Source: Phycisphaerales bacterium
GTDB taxonomy: Bacteria > Planctomycetota > Phycisphaerae > Phycisphaerales > UBA1924
Reading direction: 5' to 3'
DNA length: 64,000 nt
Assembly (NCBI GenBank): GCA_020849615.1
Contig: JADLFW010000012.1
Coordinates: 186,001 to 250,000 of the forward strand
Position 1 is the first letter of the stretch; each line of letters starts with the position of its first letter. The notes below the pieces were generated by a model. It was not told the origin of the DNA, did no database searches, and saw nothing but the letters and a program-made list of their open reading frames with translations. Position numbers and translations under genes: made by a program. This document shows positions 8,664 to 17,422 of this stretch, in pieces.

Positions 8664-9725
8664 TCAGGCCGCCCGGCTCTCCAGCCGGTACACGTACGCC
8701 AGGATCTCCGCCACCGCCTGGTAGAACTCCGGCGCGATCTCCTGCCCCTCCTCGATGCCCGCGTACAACGCGCGGGCCAGGGGCGGCCTTTCCACGATCG
8801 GGACGCCGTGCATCGTCGCCAACTGCCGGATCCGCATCGCCAGCATGTCGGCGCCCTTGGCGACGACCTTCGGGGCCCGCATGGAATCGGCGTCGTACTT
8901 GATCGCCACCGAGAAGTGCGTGGGGTTGGCGATGACCACATCCGCCGTCGGCACCGCCTGGTTGATGCGCTGCAGCGCGATCTCGCGCATCATCCGCAGC
9001 CTCCGCCCGCGCACCGCCGGGTCGCCCTCCATGTTCTTCTGCTCATCCTTCACCTCCTGCTTGGTCATCCGGAGGTCCTGGCGGTGCTGCCACCGCTGGT
9101 AGGTCCAGTCCACCAGGCCGATGATCAGCAGCAGCGTGAGCAGCCACGCCAGCAGCCGGGCCGCCAGCATCGCGATCGCGTACAGCCCCGGCCCCACCCC
9201 GAGCGTGGGCAGGCCCACCAGCTCGGGCAGGCTCCTGCGGATGAAGACCCAGGCCACCCACCCCACCGCGGCCAGCTTCAGCGTGTTCACGATCGTCTTG
9301 ACCACGTTCCGCCGGTTGCACAGCTTCCCGGCCCCGTCCAGCGGGTTGAGCTTGCTCAGCTTCGGGGTCAGGGGCTCGGTCGTCCAGTTCCAGCCCGTCT
9401 GCACCATCTGACCGACGAACGAGATCGCGGCGATCGCCAGCATCGCCGGGCCCAGGGCCCACGCCCCGTTCACCATGCACAGCTTCAGCACCGTGGGCGC
9501 TGCGCCCGCCGTCATGGCCGCGGGCCCGTCCTCCAGCACGCGCCGCATCAGCACGCCCAGCGACTCGACGATCATCCCGCCCAGCAGCGCCAGCAGGAGC
9601 GTGGCGCCGATCAGGTCGATCGCGGCCGACAGGTCGGTGCTCTTGGCGATCTGGCCGCGCTGCCGGGCCTCGCTCAGGCGCCGCCCGGTCGGCTGCTCGG
9701 TCTTTTCGCCCATGTCCTCCGCCAT
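8664..9725 (-). CDS. flhB: Flagellar export switch protein FlhB
   Basis: 353 aa. Export apparatus membrane protein that self-cleaves to switch substrate specificity from rod/hook to filament. It begins with the family signature EKTEQPTGRRLSEARQRGQ, has four membrane segments, and holds the autocleavage motif NPTH at residues 267-270, followed by FSVAIKYD and KGADMLAMRIRQLA. The start ATG at 9725 has AGGAGG upstream. It lies between fliR and flhA. Confidence 0.97.
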   Translation of the reverse strand: MAEDMGEKTEQPTGRRLSEARQRGQIAKSTDLSAAIDLIGATLLLALLGGMIVESLGVLMRRVLEDGPAAMTAGAAPTVLKLCMVNGAWALGPAMLAIAAISFVGQMVQTGWNWTTEPLTPKLSKLNPLDGAGKLCNRRNVVKTIVNTLKLAAVGWVAWVFIRRSLPELVGLPTLGVGPGLYAIAMLAARLLAWLLTLLLIIGLVDWTYQRWQHRQDLRMTKQEVKDEQKNMEGDPAVRGRRLRMMREIALQRINQAVPTADVVIANPTHFSVAIKYDADSMRAPKVVAKGADMLAMRIRQLATMHGVPIVERPPLARALYAGIEEGQEIAPEFYQAVAEILAYVYRLESRAA

Positions 9726-9799
9726 CGTCCGGCCTCCTGCCGCCTGTCATCCGAACCGGGCCCGGCTCCGCCGCGCCCCGATCACCGATCGCGATCCGC

Positions 9800-10585
9800 T
9801 CACGCCGATCCCAGCCCGTTCACCCACGAAGCGACGAGGTCCATCACGCGCGAGACCTCATCGCCGGCGGCGATGTCGATCGCGTAGAGCGAGCCGGCGA
9901 GCACCGCCAGCCCGGCCACGATCTTGACCGCGAACCCTTCGCTCATGACATTGATCTGCGGCATCGTCTTGCTCACAACGCCGAAGGCCAGTAGCAGCAG
10001 GAGCACGATCCCCAGCGCCGGGGCCGAGACCCGCATCGCCAGCTCGACGCCGGATGTGAGCACCGCCACCAGCTCATCGAGCGGCGTCCGCGAGGCCACG
10101 AGCGCGCCGATCGGCACCGTCTCGAACGACCGGGCCAGGATCGTGAACATCGCCTCGAGGCCCCCCAGCACCAGGAACGCCCCGAACGCAAGGTAGAAGA
10201 GCAGGCGGCCCAGGATGTCCGAATCGAACTCGACCTCGGGGTTGTACACCTTCGCGAGGCCGAAGCCCATCTGCTGGCCGATCAGCGTCCCGGCCATCTC
10301 CATCGCCATCATCGGGATGCTCGCCAGGAGCCCCATCACGAACCCCATCGCCAGCTCGGAGAAGTACAGCGGGGCGACGCCGGCGAGGTCGAGCGCCACG
10401 GGCGGGGCGAGGTGCGACGCCACGCCCGGGTAGACGGCGGCGCTGGTCATCATCGCCAGCAGCGCCTTCACCCGCGCCGGGATCGCCGTGCCGCCCAGCA
10501 TCGGGGCCGCGATGAACACCCCGCCCATCCTGGAGAGGACGAGCGAGTACGGCACGGCGTGCTGGGAGAGAAACTCGGGGAGCAT
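9800..10585 (-). CDS. fliR: Flagellar export gate protein FliR
   Basis: 261 aa, normal length. Multi-pass component of the FliPQR export channel, with roughly six hydrophobic segments. The N-terminal SLVLSRMGGVFIAAPMLGG block and the internal QQMGFGLAKVYNPEVEFDSDILG segment are characteristic. The ATG at 10585 is 22 nt after fliQ ends, and flhB follows 74 nt downstream. Confidence 0.95.
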   Translation of the reverse strand: MLPEFLSQHAVPYSLVLSRMGGVFIAAPMLGGTAIPARVKALLAMMTSAAVYPGVASHLAPPVALDLAGVAPLYFSELAMGFVMGLLASIPMMAMEMAGTLIGQQMGFGLAKVYNPEVEFDSDILGRLLFYLAFGAFLVLGGLEAMFTILARSFETVPIGALVASRTPLDELVAVLTSGVELAMRVSAPALGIVLLLLLAFGVVSKTMPQINVMSEGFAVKIVAGLAVLAGSLYAIDIAAGDEVSRVMDLVASWVNGLGSA

Positions 10586-10607
10586 GCGGGGGCGAAGGGT
10601 CCGGAAG

Positions 10608-10865
10608 TCACATCAGGGTGAGAAGGTCCGCGGTGTACTCGACGAGCCGCTGCGTGATCCACGGCAGCAGCAGCGACGCGACCACGATCATCACGACGAT
10701 CTTGGGCACGAAAGAGAGCGTCTGGTCCTGGATGGAGGTCACGGACTGCAGCAGGCTGACGATCAGCCCGATGAGCACGCCCGCGCCGAGGATCGGCGCC
10801 GCGATCTTGAGCGTGATGATCAGGGTCTGCCGCACCAGCTCGACCGTCGATTCGTCGTACGTCAA
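10608..10865 (-). CDS. fliQ: Flagellar export gate protein FliQ
   Basis: 85 aa, typical length, with two membrane helices (about residues 16-38 and 51-73). The family pattern LKIAAPILGAGVLIGLIVS and QDQTLSFVPKI is clear. The start appears to be a TTG at 10865, 3 nt after the fliP stop; no ATG or GTG lies nearby in frame, so translation probably depends on coupling to fliP. Confidence 0.94.
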   Translation of the reverse strand: MTYDESTVELVRQTLIITLKIAAPILGAGVLIGLIVSLLQSVTSIQDQTLSFVPKIVVMIVVASLLLPWITQRLVEYTADLLTLM

Positions 10866-10868
10866 CGC

Positions 10869-11882
10869 CTACCCCCAGACCGGCAGGAAGCCGGGAAGAA
10901 CGGACTGCCCCACCGCCGACGCCGTCAGCGCCGCCGGCCGGCCGAAGCTCGACATCAGGCTGCCCACGATCAGCTGCCATCCGTCCACCAGCACGAACAG
11001 CAGCAGCTTGAAGGGCAGGCTGATCAGCACCGGGGGCAGCATCATCATGCTCATCGAGATCAGCAGGCTGCTGATCACCATGTCGATGACCAGGAACGGC
11101 AGGTACACCTTGAATCCCATCAGGAACGCCGTCTTCAGCTCGCTCAGCATGAACGCCGGGATCAGCGAGATCATGTCCACATCGCCCCGCGTCAGCTTCT
11201 CCGGCTCGCTCACGTCGATGCCGCGGTAGTCGAGCACCATGTACAGGCTCGACCAGTTCCCCGTGGCCTCGATCTGCGTGAACATGAAGTCACGCACCGG
11301 CTCCCGGGCCCGGGCCCACAGCTGCTCGTGGTCGGTGATCACGCCGGCCCGGTAGGGCTGCAGCGCCTCGGTGTTGATCCGGTCGAGCGTCGGCGCCATC
11401 ACCAGCAGCGTCATGAACATCGCCAGCGCCACGATGACCTGCGGCGGCGGGATCGACTGCGCGCCCAGGGCCTGCTTCAGGAGCCCCAGCACCACGATGA
11501 TCCGCACGAAGCACGTCGTCATCAGCATGATCGACGGCGCCAGCGAGATCACCGTCAGCAGGATCAGCACGTTCAGGGCCGCGGAGAGCCCCTGCCCCGT
11601 CGGCGCCTCCGGGCCCGCGCCGCCCACAGCGCCCCGCAGGCCGCCGGGCCCGACCGACCGCACCGCGCCGTCCAGCACATCCAGCGGATTCAGGCTGAAC
11701 TCGGCCGGCACCCCGGGAACCGTCACCGGGCCCGCGCCGCTCGTGGGAAGCACGGCCCGGCCATCCACGATCGAAGGCAGGGGCGGGCCCGCCGGTTCCG
11801 CCAGGGCCACCGCATCGACGCTCAACACCGCGGCGATCGCCGCGACCCCGATCAGCTTCCACCCCCGGAAGTGGTTCCTCAT
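10869..11882 (-). CDS. fliP: Flagellar export gate protein FliP with long periplasmic N-terminus
   Basis: 337 aa. Core subunit of the export channel. A signal-peptide-like N-terminus (LIGVAAIAAVLSVDAVALA) is followed by an extracytoplasmic stretch of about 90 residues, then the FliP core: SIMLMTTCFVRIIVVLGLLKQ, ALAMFMTLLVMAP, and the paired C-terminal membrane hairpin ending LIVGSLMSSFG. The ATG at 11882 overlaps the fliO stop as ATGA and is preferred over the GTG at 11900. The N-terminal extension is longer than in Escherichia coli FliP (245 aa). Confidence 0.95.
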   Translation of the reverse strand: MRNHFRGWKLIGVAAIAAVLSVDAVALAEPAGPPLPSIVDGRAVLPTSGAGPVTVPGVPAEFSLNPLDVLDGAVRSVGPGGLRGAVGGAGPEAPTGQGLSAALNVLILLTVISLAPSIMLMTTCFVRIIVVLGLLKQALGAQSIPPPQVIVALAMFMTLLVMAPTLDRINTEALQPYRAGVITDHEQLWARAREPVRDFMFTQIEATGNWSSLYMVLDYRGIDVSEPEKLTRGDVDMISLIPAFMLSELKTAFLMGFKVYLPFLVIDMVISSLLISMSMMMLPPVLISLPFKLLLFVLVDGWQLIVGSLMSSFGRPAALTASAVGQSVLPGFLPVWG

Positions 11883-12652
11883 GCAGGAGCCCCCCGCCAC
11901 GCCGCCAGCCGGTCCCGCATGGACCGCACGGCCGGGCCGGCCCGCTCTGCCGGCTCATCCGGCCCGGCGCCTGTCGCCTCGTGCTCATTCTCGTAGCGTT
12001 CCAGCTCCACGCTGAACTTGGCTCCGCCGTGGCGATGCTCCTCGCACCGGGCCGAGATCGCGGCCACTTCCTCGGGGTCCGTCAACTCGGTCAGGGTCGC
12101 CAGCGCGGGCCCGCCCCGCGAGCCGACCGTCTGGGCCACCAGGAGCACTCGCCGGTCCAGCTTCAGCAGCAGCAGCGTCTGGCCCCGGGCCAGCGGATAC
12201 CGCCCGAGCACGGAGAGCACGCCGGAGGGCGCCCGCCCGCCCGGGCCCGCCGCGGCCATCAGGCCACCCTTGGCCCGCGCCCCTTGCCGGATCGCCTTGA
12301 AGACGATCAGGATCAGCGCGAGCACGAACCCCAGAGCCCCGGCAACTTGTCCGATTCCCACCGTCCGGGCCGGCGTGGCGCCGCTGGCTGGCCCGGCGGC
12401 GTCCGCATCGTCCACGCCTTCGATGCGGGCCCGCGCCCCGGCCGTAGGCAACCCCGCTCCGCCCAAGGGAAGGTGGTCCGACTTCACCGGCGCCGAATGC
12501 GCCGCGGATGGGGAGGCGTCGGCGGTCCGGGCCGATTCACCCGGGCCGGGCCCGGCGCTGGCGTTCACCGACAGCACGACCCCGCAGACCGCGCCGATGA
12601 TGGCGCGGCAGGCCCGTCCCCTGGTCCCCGGAATGACCGATCCGATGTTCAA
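11879..12652 (-). CDS. fliO: FliO-like flagellar export assembly protein
   Basis: 257 aa. FliO helps assemble the FliP ring. A signal-peptide-like N-terminus (AIIGAVCGVVLSVNASA) is followed by a variable extracytoplasmic segment, one membrane helix (about residues 107-124, LGFVLALILIVFKAI) and a cytosolic domain with the FliO pattern VLGRYPLARGQTLLLLKLDRRVLLVAQT. The assignment rests on this fold and on the position right before fliP (4-nt overlap). The start is apparently a TTG at 12652, preceded by AGGA. It is longer than most FliO proteins. Confidence 0.85.
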   Translation of the reverse strand: MNIGSVIPGTRGRACRAIIGAVCGVVLSVNASAGPGPGESARTADASPSAAHSAPVKSDHLPLGGAGLPTAGARARIEGVDDADAAGPASGATPARTVGIGQVAGALGFVLALILIVFKAIRQGARAKGGLMAAAGPGGRAPSGVLSVLGRYPLARGQTLLLLKLDRRVLLVAQTVGSRGGPALATLTELTDPEEVAAISARCEEHRHGGAKFSVELERYENEHEATGAGPDEPAERAGPAVRSMRDRLAAWRGAPA

Positions 12653-12734
12653 CGACGCGCCATCCTGGCTGGTTCGAACCCGAGTGGATTCGCGAGCGGG
12701 CTCCGCCGCTCACCGATCCGGAGTCGACGACGGA

Positions 12735-13241
12735 CTATCCGATGGCCCGCTCATCAGCCCCCGGCTGAAGAATCTCGTTGATGCGCACACAGAAGTTGTC
12801 GTTCAGCACCAGCACCTCACCGCGGGCGATGGGCCGGTCGTTGACGAAGATGTCGACCGGGTCGCCGGCGAGCTTTTCGAGCTCGACGATGGCGCCTTCG
12901 GCGAGCTTGAGCACATCCTCGACGAGCATCCTCGTCCGGCCCAGCTCGATCTTGACGTTCAGGTTGACATCCGAGAGAAGGTCGATGCCCTTGGGCGGGA
13001 CGGCCTCGCCGACCCCCGAGAACACGGGGAGTTCGAACGGAGCTCCGCCTTCGGCCGCGGCGTCGGCCGGCCCGGGCTGGCCCGGCGCGGAGGCCGCCTG
13101 GTTGACATCGCTCTGCAGGCTCGCGATGGCGTCCTGGGCCGCCTTCAGCGCCGCCTGCGCCATGTCGTCCGCGGGCGTACCCGAAGCCGGGGATGGCTCA
13201 GCGCCCTCGGGGGCCGGATTGTTGTCGTCGCGCTCGGCCAT
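12735..13241 (-). CDS. fliN: Flagellar switch protein FliN (SpoA domain)
   Basis: 168 aa. C-ring protein of the motor switch. An acidic, low-complexity N-terminus of about 85 residues precedes a SpoA/FliN domain: [40 protein letters not shown] and [20 protein letters not shown]. The ATG at 13241 has GAGG close upstream. A 197-nt gap separates it from fliL, and no fliM lies between them or elsewhere in the window, although fliL-fliM-fliN is the usual order. Confidence 0.95.
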   Translation of the reverse strand: MAERDDNNPAPEGAEPSPASGTPADDMAQAALKAAQDAIASLQSDVNQAASAPGQPGPADAAAEGGAPFELPVFSGVGEAVPPKGIDLLSDVNLNVKIELGRTRMLVEDVLKLAEGAIVELEKLAGDPVDIFVNDRPIARGEVLVLNDNFCVRINEILQPGADERAIG

Positions 13242-13438
13242 CCTCAGCCTCGCTGCACTGGCGCCGACGGGCCTCCACCGATTCGAGCGCTCCACGCTCG
13301 CGAGGATCAACACCCTCGTGGAAGACCGGGCACAGTCTCGATCGGATCGGTTATCCGGTCCGTTGCACTTTTCCCGTCACCACACAACGCGTGAGGGCAA
13401 ACTTCGTTTCGTCTCCGGCGTTTCCACGGGCGGAGGAC

Positions 13439-13996
13439 TCAGAAGTTCGCCGGGAAGCCCCTGCATTTGGGGATCATCACGCGCTCGATGCGCGGCTGGT
13501 TCTCCGCATCACTGCCGATCAGCTTGTTGATGTACGCGGTGAGCTGGCGGTTGATGGTCTCCAGGCCCGGCTCCTTGAGCTGGTTGTGCTGGGCCCGGCG
13601 GAAGATCATGGCGATGCCCTCCTTGATCTCGGCGGCGCGGTTCTCAAGCTGCGTAGCCACGAACTCGGAGTTCTTCTCCTTGACCTTCAGGATGATCTCG
13701 GCATCCCAGATCCACACGCCGCCCGTCTGCATGTTCTGGAACTTCTCATCCAGCAGGGGGATCTCGACGGAGGCATCGTGATCCGCCTCGCCGAGGCCAT
13801 CGATGTGCGCGGCCTCCGCCGCCGCGGGCTTCTTGGCGGTGGCGCTGACGATCACGAAGACACCGGCGGCCTCCGCGATCATGAGCACGGCGACAAGGCC
13901 GATCACCTTGATCGGGGGTTTCTTCTTCCCGCCCGCGGCCGGCTCCCCGCCCTTGTCGGCATCCTTTTTCTTCTTCTCGGCGGGGGCATCGGCCAT
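13439..13996 (-). CDS. fliL: FliL-like basal-body membrane protein
   Basis: 185 aa. FliL surrounds the stators and modulates motor torque. A lysine-rich cytosolic N-terminus (EKKKKDADKG, GGKKKPP) is followed by one membrane helix (about residues 31-54) and a periplasmic domain ending ERVMIPKCRGFPANF. The ATG at 13996 is preceded by GGAG, which could pair with the following CTCC and be partly masked. Similarity to FliL lies in architecture and position (before fliN) more than in a strong motif, so the name is less certain than that of its neighbours. Confidence 0.78.
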   Translation of the reverse strand: MADAPAEKKKKDADKGGEPAAGGKKKPPIKVIGLVAVLMIAEAAGVFVIVSATAKKPAAAEAAHIDGLGEADHDASVEIPLLDEKFQNMQTGGVWIWDAEIILKVKEKNSEFVATQLENRAAEIKEGIAMIFRRAQHNQLKEPGLETINRQLTAYINKLIGSDAENQPRIERVMIPKCRGFPANF

Positions 13997-14170
13997 GGGG
14001 AGTGTCTCCGGGTGCGGCGTCACACCCGGCCAAAGGGGGCCGGGCCATCGCTGCTTTCGGCATTCCCGTGATGACCGTTAAGCACCAGCGCCCGGGCCGC
14101 TTGCGCCCGCGCCGGGCGAGCCCGCGCACGCGTCAAAGCCCGTGGGGCGGCGTGCTTTCCGGACGCTCGA

Positions 14171-14530
14171 TCACGCCGCGCGGCGCAGCGGCTGGGCCGG
14201 CCGGGCCGGCGTCACGCGCGTCGAACGCGTCGCCGCGGCGGGCACCGACGTCAGCGCCACGATCGCGCACAGCATCGCCCCGACCACCGCGGTGGCCACC
14301 ACCGAGCCCAGCGGCGAGAGCCACCAAGTCCCCCCGAACAGGGCGGCGAGCACACCGCCCGTCAACGTGAACGTTCCGAGAATCAGCACCGCGAGAGTCC
14401 TTGCGCAGGACCACTCCGCGGCCGATGCGCGGCCCGCGCGGGCCTCGGCCGCCCGCGCGATGCGGAAGCAAGCCGGGATGAACAGAAGCATCGCCGCGGC
14501 CGCGATGTACACGATGGAGTCACCGAGCAT
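14171..14530 (-). CDS. Small three-TM membrane protein after flgE
   Basis: 119 aa, unrecognised. Three hydrophobic segments (about residues 5-18, 43-63 and 70-95) separated by short charged loops, with an Arg-rich C-terminus. The ATG at 14530 has an excellent AAGGGGG Shine-Dalgarno, so the gene looks real. It occupies the slot between flgE and fliL where Gram-positive fla/che operons carry flbD and motA/B, but it has no MotA features. Function unknown; a flagellar membrane accessory is a guess from position only. Confidence 0.6.
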   Translation of the reverse strand: MLGDSIVYIAAAAMLLFIPACFRIARAAEARAGRASAAEWSCARTLAVLILGTFTLTGGVLAALFGGTWWLSPLGSVVATAVVGAMLCAIVALTSVPAAATRSTRVTPARPAQPLRRAA

Positions 14531-14691
14531 GAATCCCCCTTGAATCGGCGGGTGGTCGTGAAAGGTTGACCGGGAGCGGGCCCGAACACGCCCATCCCGG
14601 CGGCGGCCCGTGCTATCGGTCGTTTGGCGGCTCGCCTGCACGCGGCAAGGCCTGAATCGGTGGTCAGGCGAGCATTGGGGGCGAGCGTTCA

Positions 14692-16449
14692 TCAGCGGCC
14701 GATGACGAGCAGCTGCTGCATCAGCTCATCGGTGGTGCGGATGACGCGTGAGTTGGCGGAGAAGCCGGTCGAGGCGAGGATCATCTTGGTGAACTCCTCG
14801 CTGAGGTCCACATTGGATTGCTCCAGCGCGCCCCCGACGAGGCTGCCCGCGCCGAGGCTGGTCGGCGTCGTCACCGCGGGCAGGCCGCTGTTGGGCCCGG
14901 TGCGGAAGAGGTTGGCGCCGGCGTCGATGAGGCCCTCGGGGTTGGAGAAGACCGCGAGGGCGACCTGGCCCAGCGTCCGGGTGAGGCCGTTGCTGAATGT
15001 GCCGGTGATGACGCCATCCTGGCCGACCGAGAAGGCGGTGAGCGTCCCGAGGGTGGAGCCATCGCGGAAGGTGGCGGCGATCTCGGACTTGGTGGAGGTG
15101 AGGGCGGTGACGCTGTCCTTGGGCCCGGCGAAGGCGACATCGAACGTAAGCGGTGTGGCGGCGCCGGTGCCGGCGCGGTCGATGCTGACCGAGATGGGCT
15201 CGGGGTCGGCGAGCTGTCCGTCGGTGTCGAACCGCATCAGGCCGCTGGTCAGGGTCTGAAGGGAATCGGAGTCATCGGCGGATTCGAAGAAGTACTGCCA
15301 CGTCGTGCCGGTGGACGCCTTGGATGACAGGACAATCGAGAGCTCGGCCTCGACGGGGGTGCCCAGGGAGTCGTAGACCAGGAACGTGGTGCGTACCGAC
15401 TCGCCATCGGCGGCGACGGTCTTGTCGGTCACGAACGGCTGGCGGATGAACGTGCCGTCCTCATCGAGGAGGCGGAGGTCGGGGGCCCGCAGCTCGAGGT
15501 CGTTGGCCTCACCCACGTTTCCGGTGATGGTGAGCGCGCCGGTCGCGGTGTCGAGGCCGATGCCGGGCGTCCGGCCGTCGGGGTTGTCTCCGGCGTCGAC
15601 ATCGATGCCCAGGGCATCGCGGAGGAAATCCATGAGATCCTGCATCGTCGAGGAATCGGCGATCTCAAGGCGGCGGGGGACCACCTCGCGGCCGCCCTTC
15701 TCGGCGCCGTCGATCTCGAAGAACTGGCCCTGGGCAAAAAGCGGGGAACCGCTGCCGGGGAGGAGCGGATCCTCGACATCGAGCAGCCGGGTGGTGGTCT
15801 CGATGACGGCGGGCGGGGTGGGCGCGGGGTTCGCCGAGGAGATGGCGGAGAGCCCGGCGGTCGAGGTGCCCATGAGGCTGATTGAGGCGCCGCGGGTCGC
15901 GACATCGCCATCGGCGTTGAGGTTCCCCGAGAAGCTGACGTTGCGGGTCGCCTCGGCGATGGTGAGCGTGCCCACCGGGATGTTCAGGGGAACGAGCGCG
16001 CCGGTCGCGACGTTGTAGTTCTGGTCGACCGTGTACCCCATCAGGCGCTGACCGCCGATGCTGACGAGGTCGTTGGAGCTGTTCTGTCGGAACGAGCCGG
16101 CGCGGGTGTAGAACTGCTCGCCGCCTCCCTCCACGATGAAGAGGCCGTTGCCCTGGATCGCGAGGTCCCGCTGGTCGCCCGACGACTGCACCGTGCCGGA
16201 GGAGAAGTTGCGCTGCGTGCCGGAGATGCCGACCCCAAGGCCGATCTGGTAGGGGTTGGTGCCGCCGCTGTTGGTGCCCGGCGCCGAGCCGCTGCTGATC
16301 GTCCGGCCCAGCAGCGTCTGGAACATGAGCCGCGAAGATTTGTACGCCGTGGTGTTGACGTTGGCGACGTTGTTGCCGATCACGTCGAGGCTGCGGGCGT
16401 TGGCGTTCAGCCCGGTCAGCGCGGTGAGCATGGCGGTGGTCGAGGCCAT
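14692..16449 (-). CDS. flgE: Flagellar hook protein FlgE
   Basis: 585 aa. Forms the hook. The N-terminus carries the rod/hook signature LDVIGNNVANVNTTAYKS, followed by the FlgE/F/G-type block DLAIQGNGLFIVEGGGEQFYTRAG. The C-terminus has EGLIDAGANLFRTGPNSG and SNVDLSEEFTKMILASTGF. The middle (about residues 170-480) is the variable domain. It is longer than Escherichia coli FlgE (about 400 aa), as in many bacteria with larger hooks. It follows flgD and the TIGR02530-like gene, the classic fliK-flgD-flgE order. Confidence 0.95.
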   Translation of the reverse strand: MASTTAMLTALTGLNANARSLDVIGNNVANVNTTAYKSSRLMFQTLLGRTISSGSAPGTNSGGTNPYQIGLGVGISGTQRNFSSGTVQSSGDQRDLAIQGNGLFIVEGGGEQFYTRAGSFRQNSSNDLVSIGGQRLMGYTVDQNYNVATGALVPLNIPVGTLTIAEATRNVSFSGNLNADGDVATRGASISLMGTSTAGLSAISSANPAPTPPAVIETTTRLLDVEDPLLPGSGSPLFAQGQFFEIDGAEKGGREVVPRRLEIADSSTMQDLMDFLRDALGIDVDAGDNPDGRTPGIGLDTATGALTITGNVGEANDLELRAPDLRLLDEDGTFIRQPFVTDKTVAADGESVRTTFLVYDSLGTPVEAELSIVLSSKASTGTTWQYFFESADDSDSLQTLTSGLMRFDTDGQLADPEPISVSIDRAGTGAATPLTFDVAFAGPKDSVTALTSTKSEIAATFRDGSTLGTLTAFSVGQDGVITGTFSNGLTRTLGQVALAVFSNPEGLIDAGANLFRTGPNSGLPAVTTPTSLGAGSLVGGALEQSNVDLSEEFTKMILASTGFSANSRVIRTTDELMQQLLVIGR

Positions 16450-16469
16450 CGTGAGCGTCTCCCGATCGG

Positions 16470-16964
16470 TCAGCGGTCTTCGGAGAGGCCGGGGTTGCCG
16501 GTCGCGGTGCGGTCCGCGGGCGCGAGGGCCTTGAGAAGCCCGCCCGCCGGTTCATTCGCGAGCTGCGCGGCCCCGGACGGGCCGGCGGCGGCGACGACCA
16601 GCGCATCGATGTCGCCGTGCGTGGCGCCGGGCGAGAGATCGGCCGGGCCCGTGATCGTGCGCGTCGCGACATCGAGCTTGAGGGCGGCGCCGTCGATGAG
16701 CACCACCGCGCGGTCGGCGCCGGCGGCCTGGGCGCGGTCGGCCGCGGACCCGATGCGCACCAGCTGGTCGGCGCTGAGGTTGACTCCCGCGCCTTTCGCG
16801 ACCGTGACCGGCAGGCCCGATGTGATCTGGCCATCGGCCGCCTTGCCCAGGAGCTCGGCAAAGCTCTGCCCGGCGGCCCCGAGCAGCGACCGGGCCGGTC
16901 GCTCCGCCCCGACGGGCCGCACGCCGGAGCCGAGTTTCTGCAGCAGGTTCGGACCGTCGCTCAT
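16470..16964 (-). CDS. TIGR02530-type flagellar operon protein
   Basis: 164 aa. It resembles the small protein encoded between flgD and flgE in many fla/che operons (family TIGR02530). The core pattern is a helix then a strand pair: VNLSADQLVRIGSAADRAQ, then DRAVVLIDGAALKLDVATRTI, corresponding to the family's 'LVLLDDLALVVNVKNRTV' segment. The start overlaps the flgD stop by 4 nt, so the two are probably coupled. The exact function of this family is not settled; a hook-assembly role is inferred from its fixed position. Confidence 0.75.
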   Translation of the reverse strand: MSDGPNLLQKLGSGVRPVGAERPARSLLGAAGQSFAELLGKAADGQITSGLPVTVAKGAGVNLSADQLVRIGSAADRAQAAGADRAVVLIDGAALKLDVATRTITGPADLSPGATHGDIDALVVAAAGPSGAAQLANEPAGGLLKALAPADRTATGNPGLSEDR

Positions 16965-17392
16965 CCCCCGCTCCCTTCTCCCGCCGCGAGGTCGACGATC
17001 TGGTCCACGTTCGACATGGCGACGCGGTCGCCGGTCGCCAGCGACAGGACGGGCCCGGCGCTGGAGCGCGACACCGCCAGCACCTTGTCCTCGACGCGGA
17101 GGCCGCCCTCGCTGACGCCGCTGATCCGCTTGCCGATGAGGCCCGCGGCGGCGGCGAACTCGTTCTGCGTGGCGATGCCCTTGATCTTGTCGGTAAGGTC
17201 GATATCGGACTGGATCGAGCGGATCATGGAGATCTGCTCGAGCAGCTGGTTCGAGTCGCTGGGCTGCAGCGGATCCTGCCGGCCCAGCTCGGTGAAGATG
17301 ATCTTGGTGAAATCCTCGGAGGTCATGGCGCTGAATCCGCTGGCCTGCGCGGGCGCGGTGACGGATGATCCCAGCGCATCGATCGTGCTCAT
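16961..17392 (-). CDS. flgD: Flagellar hook-capping protein FlgD
   Basis: 143 aa. Scaffold required for hook polymerisation. It has the N-terminal signature FTKIIFTELGRQDPLQPSDSNQLLEQISMIRSIQ and a short C-terminal part with LIGKRISG. It is shorter than enterobacterial FlgD (about 230 aa) and lacks the Ig-like/Tudor C-terminal part, as short FlgDs of fla/che-type operons do. ATG 17392 has GGGGAG upstream. Confidence 0.93.
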   Translation of the reverse strand: MSTIDALGSSVTAPAQASGFSAMTSEDFTKIIFTELGRQDPLQPSDSNQLLEQISMIRSIQSDIDLTDKIKGIATQNEFAAAAGLIGKRISGVSEGGLRVEDKVLAVSRSSAGPVLSLATGDRVAMSNVDQIVDLAAGEGSGG

Positions 17393-17422
17393 CTGCGTGC
17401 TCCCCTGTGCCCGACCAACGCG

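Noticed and set aside
6316-8724. 802-codon plus-strand open frame antisense to flhA
   Set aside because: It is rich in Asp/His/Gln/Arg repeats with no domain, and the opposite strand is certain FlhA.
14542-14569. Sigma-28-like element before the small 3-TM gene (TCAACCTT-N12-GCCGATTC)
   Set aside because: The spacer and -10 end deviate, and the transcript would start inside the SD. A chance match is likely.
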